Shown: positions 5,257-10,452 of the stretch, piece after piece | Position numbering within the stretch: position 1 is the first letter of the stretch | How the letters are laid out: the number at the start of each line of letters is the position of its first letter | Assembly (NCBI GenBank): GCA_905480085.1 | Contig: CAJQPD010000015.1 | Location: 1-10,452, forward strand | Reading direction: 5' to 3' | Source of the DNA: an uncultured Acidimicrobiia bacterium | GTDB taxonomy: Bacteria; Actinomycetota; Acidimicrobiia; Spongiisociales; JAENVV01 | Length of the DNA stretch: 10,452 nt | Notes under the pieces: model-generated | The model's input: only the letters and a program-made list of their open reading frames with translations | What the model was told of the DNA's origin: nothing | Databases searched by the model: none | Position numbers and translations under genes: made by a program

Positions 5257-7245
5257 ATGTCCACCGGCTTTGAAGATTCGCCGCCCTTCTCGACCAAACT
5301 ACGAGGGTTTGATCAGGGTCAGGTCAACTCATACATCGAGGGTCAGGCTGCTCGCATCAGTGAACTGGCTGGCGAAAAGGACGCCCTCCTTGCCCGGCTC
5401 GAGCAAATGGGCGAGACCTCCATCGACTTCAACTCGTTCGCAGACGAACTCAGACACATTCTTGAGGCAGCCCATCAAGCCGCTGACACATTGCGAAATC
5501 GAGCCACCAGTGAGGTGACCGCCTGGCGTGATTCGGCTCAAAAAGAGATTGAGCTTTCTCGTCGGGAGGCCGGCGAAGCGGCCGAGAATTTGCGGCGGGA
5601 CGCCTGGATTGCTGCCGAAACACTCATCGAGCAGTCTTTGGACGAGGCAAAGCACGCCGTTGAAGAGGCGGCACGGGAGGCATTGGCCATCGTTGGCAAG
5701 GCCGAACGTGACGCTCATCGAATCCAGTCGAATGCCCGCCGCGAGAGCGAAGAGCTCATGAGGCTGGCCCGAATGGAATCGGAGCGGCTCCTGGTCGACG
5801 CTCGCGCCCAACATGATGAAATAGTCGAAAAGGCGAGGACCCAGGCCGATGCCGCTCAGGAACGAGCTCGTTCGCTAGAAGTTCGCCGGGTTGAGCTACT
5901 TTCTGAACTCGACTCCGTTCAGGTGGCCGTGGCTCGCCTCGAAGATGACTTGAAGCGCAAACGCGAAGAACTCGAGGCCGCCCCTCCGGCCGCCGCGTAT
6001 GTCGACTCCTCCGTAAAGGTTATTGAAAAGCCGTCGGCTGATAGCCCTGGCTGGGACTCGGACGGCATCAAGCTCATTCCTGCGCCAAAGCGAGTCGATA
6101 CTCCGAGTGTCGCTCCAATCGATGCCTCCGAAATGGCCGAGGAGGTCCGCCGGCTCAACGCTCCTCAGGTGCCCGACGAACCTGAAGAAGCAGAGTTCTC
6201 GATAATCAAGATCATCCCGGCCAAGCACGACGAAGTCGAAGGGCCGGATGTCACTGTTGAAGACGAGACCGCCGAAGACGAGGCTGCCGAAGAGGAGACT
6301 GCCGAAGAGGAGCTTGAACCCGGTGATGAGGCAGCTGCCTTGGCCGAGGAAGTCGACTCCGGTGAACACACTGTGGAAACTCCTCAGGTTGAGGCTGCTG
6401 CGGTAGAGACGGTGCAGTCGGCCGAGCCTGACCCTGACGACTTGGGCGGGCTGTTCGCGGCGTTGCGTGAAACGGCTGAAGTTCCGGTCGTGACCGTCGC
6501 GGTGGCCGAGAACGATGCTCAGGAACAGGTTCAAGGCTCACATCAGGTGGGCACGGATGTGGAATCGGCCCAAGTGGACCGCCTGGTGGCCGCCACCGTC
6601 GAGGCTCCTGCGGATGCCCTTGAGCTGCGCGATCATTTGTTGCTGCCGATCATGAATCGAGTCCTTCGAGACATCAAGCGCCAGCTCACCGAGGCTCAGA
6701 ACATCGCCCTCGAGCACATGCGAGTTGCAGAAGACGAGTGGGAGCCGGATGTTGCCGAACTGACCGAACGGGTTCATGGTGGTCTGACAATCGTTGCTCA
6801 AGAATCGTTCGCGGCAGGCTATGAAGCAGTCGAAGAGATGACCGGCTCGAATCCGGGCCGACCCAAGTCCCACAAGTCTGACATCCCCAATGTCAGCGCT
6901 GAGTTTGCCGAGGCGATCGCCGCCGATCTGGTTACGGCGGCTTCGAAGGGGGACGGTCCACGGGCCGCCGCATCGGCCGTTAGCCGGGCTTACCGAGCCT
7001 GGCGGACCGACACTGCAGAACGGCGGGTGCGGGCCATCGCTCGGGCCGCCTACCACCGGGGGATCGCCAGGGCTCTTATCAGCGTTGAGGCACCCTCGAT
7101 GGTGTGGGCCGTGGCCGGACGAGGTTGTATCGAGTGTCGCACAATGGCCGAGGCTGGACCGGTCTCACCAAACCGCGGTTTCGCCGGTTCCGTGGTCCCT
7201 CCACTTCACAACGAATGCTCTTGTACGGTCGTATTGGACGCATGA
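5257..7245 (+). CDS. DivIVA-domain coiled-coil protein with C-terminal Cys/His cluster
   Basis: 662 residues from ATG 5257 (GTG 5248 would add three). The N-terminus (PPFSTKLRGFDQGQVNSYIE) is a DivIVA-type membrane-curvature domain. Residues about 30-240 are long heptad-rich coiled coil. Residues about 245-440 are an acidic, disordered-looking linker with repeats. Residues about 450-620 are helical (VLRDIKRQLTEAQNIALEHM, RRVRAIARAAYHRGIARALI). The end has all four cysteines of the protein: CIEC (Cys624, Cys627) and HNECSC (His651, Cys654, Cys656) with PP before the His. This resembles the metal-binding-like tail of phage Mu F/SPP1 gp7-type domains and of some uncharacterised actinobacterial DivIVA proteins. 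DivIVA proteins act at cell poles and septa. It lies between the PDZ protease and UPF0182 genes, with 52- and 29-base gaps. Confidence 0.85.
   Translation: MSTGFEDSPPFSTKLRGFDQGQVNSYIEGQAARISELAGEKDALLARLEQMGETSIDFNSFADELRHILEAAHQAADTLRNRATSEVTAWRDSAQKEIELSRREAGEAAENLRRDAWIAAETLIEQSLDEAKHAVEEAAREALAIVGKAERDAHRIQSNARRESEELMRLARMESERLLVDARAQHDEIVEKARTQADAAQERARSLEVRRVELLSELDSVQVAVARLEDDLKRKREELEAAPPAAAYVDSSVKVIEKPSADSPGWDSDGIKLIPAPKRVDTPSVAPIDASEMAEEVRRLNAPQVPDEPEEAEFSIIKIIPAKHDEVEGPDVTVEDETAEDEAAEEETAEEELEPGDEAAALAEEVDSGEHTVETPQVEAAAVETVQSAEPDPDDLGGLFAALRETAEVPVVTVAVAENDAQEQVQGSHQVGTDVESAQVDRLVAATVEAPADALELRDHLLLPIMNRVLRDIKRQLTEAQNIALEHMRVAEDEWEPDVAELTERVHGGLTIVAQESFAAGYEAVEEMTGSNPGRPKSHKSDIPNVSAEFAEAIAADLVTAASKGDGPRAAASAVSRAYRAWRTDTAERRVRAIARAAYHRGIARALISVEAPSMVWAVAGRGCIECRTMAEAGPVSPNRGFAGSVVPPLHNECSCTVVLDA
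6259..6318 (+). repeat. Four tandem 15-base units in the acidic linker of the DivIVA-like gene
   Basis: Units 6259-6273, 6274-6288, 6289-6303 and 6304-6318 follow the pattern GAAGANGAGNCTGCC with small changes and encode EDETA, EDEAA, EEETA and EEELE. They are in frame, so copy-number change would only lengthen or shorten the acidic linker. Confidence 0.7.
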
Positions 7246-7259
7246 GTTTTGAATCGCCA

Positions 7260-7265
7260 TAGAAT
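7260..7265 (+). promoter_or_regulatory. Possible -10 element before the UPF0182 gene
   Basis: TAGAAT (five of six to TATAAT) ends nine bases before ATG 7275. Transcription from it would yield a leaderless or nearly leaderless mRNA; no Shine-Dalgarno lies in the 29-base gap. TTGGAC (7234-7239) is a possible but badly spaced (20 bases) -35. Confidence 0.35.
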
Positions 7266-7274
7266 GGGCCCTTC

Positions 7275-10133
7275 ATGATCTCTAACTCATCATCATCCAC
7301 CGGTACTCCGCGTCGACTCAATCTGGTCGTTATCGCGGTGGTTCTCTTTGCCGCTTACGAGGTCCTCCGGAGGCTGGCCGTTCTGTGGACCGACTATTTG
7401 TGGTTCGATTCGGTCAATCTCACGTCGGTTTGGTGGACCCTTAATGGAAGTCGGCTGGCACTTGGAGCCATCGGTTTCGTACTCTCGTTTGTGATCCTGT
7501 TTTCGAACCTCTACGCCGCCGAACGGATTTCACCCCGCTTCGATCTGCTGGTGATCGAGGGGCAGGACGAAATGATCGAGCGCTTCAACGACTGGTTGGA
7601 GCCACGCATGCGCCGGATTCTGCTGCTGATCGCTGGCGTGTTCGCCCTCCTGAGCGCCGGATCAACGGTTGATTGGGCGCTGCCAGCCCTCCAGTTCCTG
7701 AACCCGGAATCGTTCGGGAAGCTCGATCCGGTGTTCGGAAACGATCTTTCGTTGTATGTGTTCCAGTTGCCGTTTATGCGAATGGTCAACGTTTGGCTTT
7801 TCACCCAACTGGTCATCACGCTGATTGTGGTGGCGGTTATGCATTACCTGAACGGCGGCATCAAGCTCCTGCCCGATCGTCCGCCCGAGGTGCGCCCGGG
7901 GGTCAAGTCCCATGTCAGCGTGATCCTGGCAGCCCTGGCTTTCACGAAGGCCTGGGGATATTGGCTCGACTCATATGATCTGCTCGACGCTCCCGGAGAG
8001 CCGTACCGGGGAGCCTTCTTTACCGATGTAAACGCACAGATCCCGGCCAACCAGCTTCTCGCCATTGTGGCTTTGGTGGCAGGGTTCGTTTTCCTGGCGA
8101 ATATGTGGCAGAAGCGTTGGCTGTTGCCCGCCGTCGCTGGGGGCGGGTGGCTCGTGGTGGCGCTCATCGTCGGGGTGGCGTATCCGCAGATCGTCGAACG
8201 GTTCCAGGTATCGCCGAACTTCATCACCAAGGAGACCCCGTACGCCGAACGACACATGGAGTTTACGAAGCTCGGATTCGATCTTGCCGATATCGAGGTC
8301 GTTGAGTTCCCGGCGACCAATGGGCTGAGCGCCGCCGACCTGCCGGACAATGCTGACACTGTCGAGAATCTCCGCTTGTGGGATCCTGTGGTGCTGGCAT
8401 CGACCTACCGGTCGTCGCAGGAGCTTCGGCCATATTACGAGTTCGACGATATCGACGTTGATCGCTACGAGCTCAATGGGCGCGAGACACAGGTTGAGCT
8501 TGGTGTTCGTGAAATGGTTGCTGACGACCAGTCGAGTGGATGGGTCAATGAGCACCTGGTCTTTACACATGGATATGGGATCGTGGTTTCGCCGGCCAAC
8601 GATGTCACCGACCAGGGAAAGCCCGACTATTTGGTCAAGGACATTCCGCCGCTGTCAGAGGTTCCCGAGCTCGAGGTCGACGAGCCGCGGGTCTATTTCG
8701 GAGAACTGCTTGAAGCCGGAACGTTCGTTTTTGCCAACTCGGATGAGCGTGAAGTCGACCCCGACCCGACGTTCTCGTCGTATGAGGGGGAGGGTGGCAT
8801 TCCGCTGGGAGGATTCTTCCGTCGGGCAGCGTTCGCGTTGCGTTTCACCGATTTCAACACGCTCATTTCGGGCCAGATTAATGGCGAGAGCAAGGTCATG
8901 ATGCGCCGGAACATCCTTGACATGGTGGCGACTACCGCTCCGTTCCTTCGCACGGATTCAGATCCATACATGGTTGTGGTTGATGGACGCATGCAATGGG
9001 TCATCGACATGTATTCGGTGTCTGACTCGTTCCCGTACTCTCAGTCGGCATCGACTGGCCGTCTGGCTGCCGTCCCACGGAGCTTCCCCGGACTTCCGTT
9101 GCCAGCCCGCTTCAACTACGTCCGCAACTCGGTAAAGGCCGTAGTCGATGCGTATGACGGCTCTATGACCTTCTATGTCGTCGAGGACACCGACCCGATC
9201 ATTCAGTCGTGGGAGGCGGTCTTCCCCGAGATGTTCACGGATCAGTCCGAGATGCCTGATTCCCTTCGCGAACACCTGCGATATCCGGAAGACCTTTTCC
9301 GGGTGCAGGCGGATATGTATCAGCTTTATCATGTCGACGAGGTTCGGGAGCTTCTTGAGAACTCGGACCCCTGGGCGGTGGCCGCCGACCCGTCCACATC
9401 TGAGTTGGAAGTCACCCGGTTCCTTGCACAGTTAACGGCGGCTGAGCAGGGCGTCCAGAACCGGACGATGTTGCCGTACTACTTGCTCATGAAGCTCCCC
9501 GGCGAGGACGAACTTTCCTTTTTGATCATGCAACCGTTCGTGCCGGAAAACAAAGAAAACATGATCTCTTTCCTCATCGCCAAGAGTGATCCCGGTCGGT
9601 ACGGCGAGTTCATCGACTTTCGATTACCCGCCAATGCTCAGTTCGACGGCCCTGGACTGGTCGGAAAAGACATCAACCAGGACTCGGACTACTCGGCGCT
9701 ACGCACCCTGCTCGGCCAAGAGGGATCGACGATCATTCAGGGGCAGATGCTCGTCGTGCCGATCGAGGACTCGATTATCTTTGTGCAACCGATCTACCTC
9801 CAGGGCGATGGAGAGAACACCATCCCCGAGTTCAAGCGGGTGGCGGTGGTGTTCGATAATCGGATCGCCATCGGCGAGACGCTCGACCAGGCCCTGGCGC
9901 TTACATTCCCTGGCTACGAGGCCGGAATCGATATCACACCGATCACGGATGTGCCCATTGGGGAGTTGCCTACGGAGGTAGCCGACCTTGTTGCGGCGGC
10001 TGACGCGGCGCTCAACGCCGCGCAGGAGGCGCTCAACGCCGGCGACCTCGGTACCTACCAATCGAAGGTCGACGAGGCACGTGACCTGATCACCGAAGCG
10101 CTCGCCAAACTCGCCGCGACCCCAGCCCCGTAA
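7275..10133 (+). CDS. UPF0182 family membrane protein
   Basis: 952 residues, within the usual size of this family (about 900-1000). The N-terminal third has seven hydrophobic segments near residues 15-37, 61-80, 113-131, 173-193, 213-231, 260-279 and 283-303, including the family-like YLWFDSVNLTSVWWT. The large remainder looks extracytoplasmic: VERFQVSPNFITKETPYAER, LWDPVVLASTYRSSQELRPY, FTHGYGIVVSPAND, RVYFGE. The C-terminus is Ala-rich and helical (DAALNAAQEALNAGDLGTYQ), common in UPF0182 proteins. The molecular function of the family is unknown. ATG 7275 lies 29 bases after the DivIVA-like stop with no ribosome-binding site. No clear terminator follows. Confidence 0.93.
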   Translation: MISNSSSSTGTPRRLNLVVIAVVLFAAYEVLRRLAVLWTDYLWFDSVNLTSVWWTLNGSRLALGAIGFVLSFVILFSNLYAAERISPRFDLLVIEGQDEMIERFNDWLEPRMRRILLLIAGVFALLSAGSTVDWALPALQFLNPESFGKLDPVFGNDLSLYVFQLPFMRMVNVWLFTQLVITLIVVAVMHYLNGGIKLLPDRPPEVRPGVKSHVSVILAALAFTKAWGYWLDSYDLLDAPGEPYRGAFFTDVNAQIPANQLLAIVALVAGFVFLANMWQKRWLLPAVAGGGWLVVALIVGVAYPQIVERFQVSPNFITKETPYAERHMEFTKLGFDLADIEVVEFPATNGLSAADLPDNADTVENLRLWDPVVLASTYRSSQELRPYYEFDDIDVDRYELNGRETQVELGVREMVADDQSSGWVNEHLVFTHGYGIVVSPANDVTDQGKPDYLVKDIPPLSEVPELEVDEPRVYFGELLEAGTFVFANSDEREVDPDPTFSSYEGEGGIPLGGFFRRAAFALRFTDFNTLISGQINGESKVMMRRNILDMVATTAPFLRTDSDPYMVVVDGRMQWVIDMYSVSDSFPYSQSASTGRLAAVPRSFPGLPLPARFNYVRNSVKAVVDAYDGSMTFYVVEDTDPIIQSWEAVFPEMFTDQSEMPDSLREHLRYPEDLFRVQADMYQLYHVDEVRELLENSDPWAVAADPSTSELEVTRFLAQLTAAEQGVQNRTMLPYYLLMKLPGEDELSFLIMQPFVPENKENMISFLIAKSDPGRYGEFIDFRLPANAQFDGPGLVGKDINQDSDYSALRTLLGQEGSTIIQGQMLVVPIEDSIIFVQPIYLQGDGENTIPEFKRVAVVFDNRIAIGETLDQALALTFPGYEAGIDITPITDVPIGELPTEVADLVAAADAALNAAQEALNAGDLGTYQSKVDEARDLITEALAKLAATPAP

Positions 10134-10240
10134 CGCTGGCCAGTTCGTCCGGTCGTCAATGGTGGGCTCCTCTTCCATAGACCTGTACTGCGATACCTAG
10201 CCTGGACTTACTCAAGGCGACATTGCAGCCAGCGCAGCAT

Positions 10241-10277
10241 GGTTAGGCGACGGTTCGGCAGTGGCTGACGACTAACC
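10241..10277. terminator. Imperfect stem-loop between convergent genes
   Basis: GGTTAG (10241-10246) pairs with CTAACC (10272-10277), followed inward by interrupted pairs. It overlaps the stop codon of the minus-strand gene. There is no T-run on either strand, so a terminator role is only a guess. The rest of 10134-10271 shows no gene or tRNA. Confidence 0.25.
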
Positions 10278-10452
10278 GATGTTGCCGACCCCGGTTCGTT
10301 CCATGTCGCCCCATTCGATCTTGCCTTGTCGCCAGAACAGCGACCGGAATCGCCACCAGACCGTGAGCTGACGGGGCCCGAAGTTCTCGAGGATGGCGGT
10401 CCTAAGTAGCCGCAATGCGTCGCGCGGCGAATTGAAGTGTCCGTATCGTTCG
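10272..10452 (-). CDS. C-terminal end of a minus-strand protein, possibly a membrane glycosyltransferase (5' part outside window)
   Basis: An open frame enters from the right edge and gives 59 residues before TAG (10274-10272). It contains RTAILENFGPRQLTVWWRF, RSLFWRQGKIEWGDMERTG, and ends VGNIG. Codon third positions are strongly G/C as in the neighbouring genes, which supports coding. The Trp/Arg-rich run followed by WGxMxRTG resembles the cytoplasmic tails of large membrane-bound family 2 glycosyltransferases. With so little sequence this is weak and the function should be treated as unknown. It is convergent with the UPF0182 gene (138-base gap). Confidence 0.6.
   Translation of the reverse strand, partial: ERYGHFNSPRDALRLLRTAILENFGPRQLTVWWRFRSLFWRQGKIEWGDMERTGVGNIG

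Noticed and set aside
5896..6541. Minus-strand open frames opposite the DivIVA-like gene
   Set aside because: They mirror the acidic Glu/Ala-rich repeats of the real gene (Ser- and Phe/Gly-rich shadows) and have no independent support.
6850..7245. Prophage remnant, suggested by the phage head-protein-like tail
   Set aside because: The tail is in frame with the DivIVA domain, codon use does not change and no other phage gene, integrase or attachment site is nearby.
10134..10271. tRNA or other RNA gene after the UPF0182 gene
   Set aside because: No T-arm consensus, acceptor pairing or CCA end could be found by eye.

Overview
The window (about 58% G+C by eye) is a bacterial chromosome segment, most likely from an actinomycete (Actinomycetota). 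The clues are a DivIVA-domain coiled-coil protein, a PDZ plus Lon-type (S16) membrane protease, a UPF0182 membrane protein and a ribosomal-protein cluster in actinobacterial style. The lineage below phylum cannot be fixed; a non-model deep branch such as Acidimicrobiia is a guess.

Left part (1-3590, + strand): the 3' end of nusG, then rplK (L11), rplA (L1), rplJ (L10) and rplL (L7/L12). The rplK-rplA gap (331 bases) holds an array of eight perfect or near-perfect hairpins, a 42-bp perfect direct repeat and two copies of a 27-base structure that mimics the L1-binding site of 23S rRNA. The second copy touches the rplA ribosome-binding site. Behind rplA stand two strong inverted repeats that look like terminators. 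rplJ-rplL then has its own promoter (about 2222-2250) and a leader of about 160 bases resembling an L10 leader, with a terminator/antiterminator pair and a CCTCCTC segment that can mask the rplJ ribosome-binding site. L10 carries a 74-residue acidic tail. A textbook terminator closes the unit after rplL; rpoB does not follow directly.

Right part (3689-10452): a small minus-strand gene that looks like a stand-alone LeuA-type regulatory domain; divergent from it, a + strand run of the PDZ-Lon-like protease, a DivIVA-like protein with a C-terminal Cys/His cluster resembling the tail of phage Mu F/SPP1 gp7-type domains, and a UPF0182 protein with seven predicted membrane segments. The PDZ-protease/UPF0182 pairing is familiar from other actinobacteria; the DivIVA-like gene sits between them. 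At the right edge is the C-terminal 59 codons of a convergent minus-strand gene, possibly a membrane glycosyltransferase.

The most unusual features are the hairpin array with compensatory base changes and twin L1-site mimics between rplK and rplA, the layered rplJ leader, and the DivIVA/Cys-cluster fusion. No CRISPR, IS element, phage module, tRNA or rRNA was seen.
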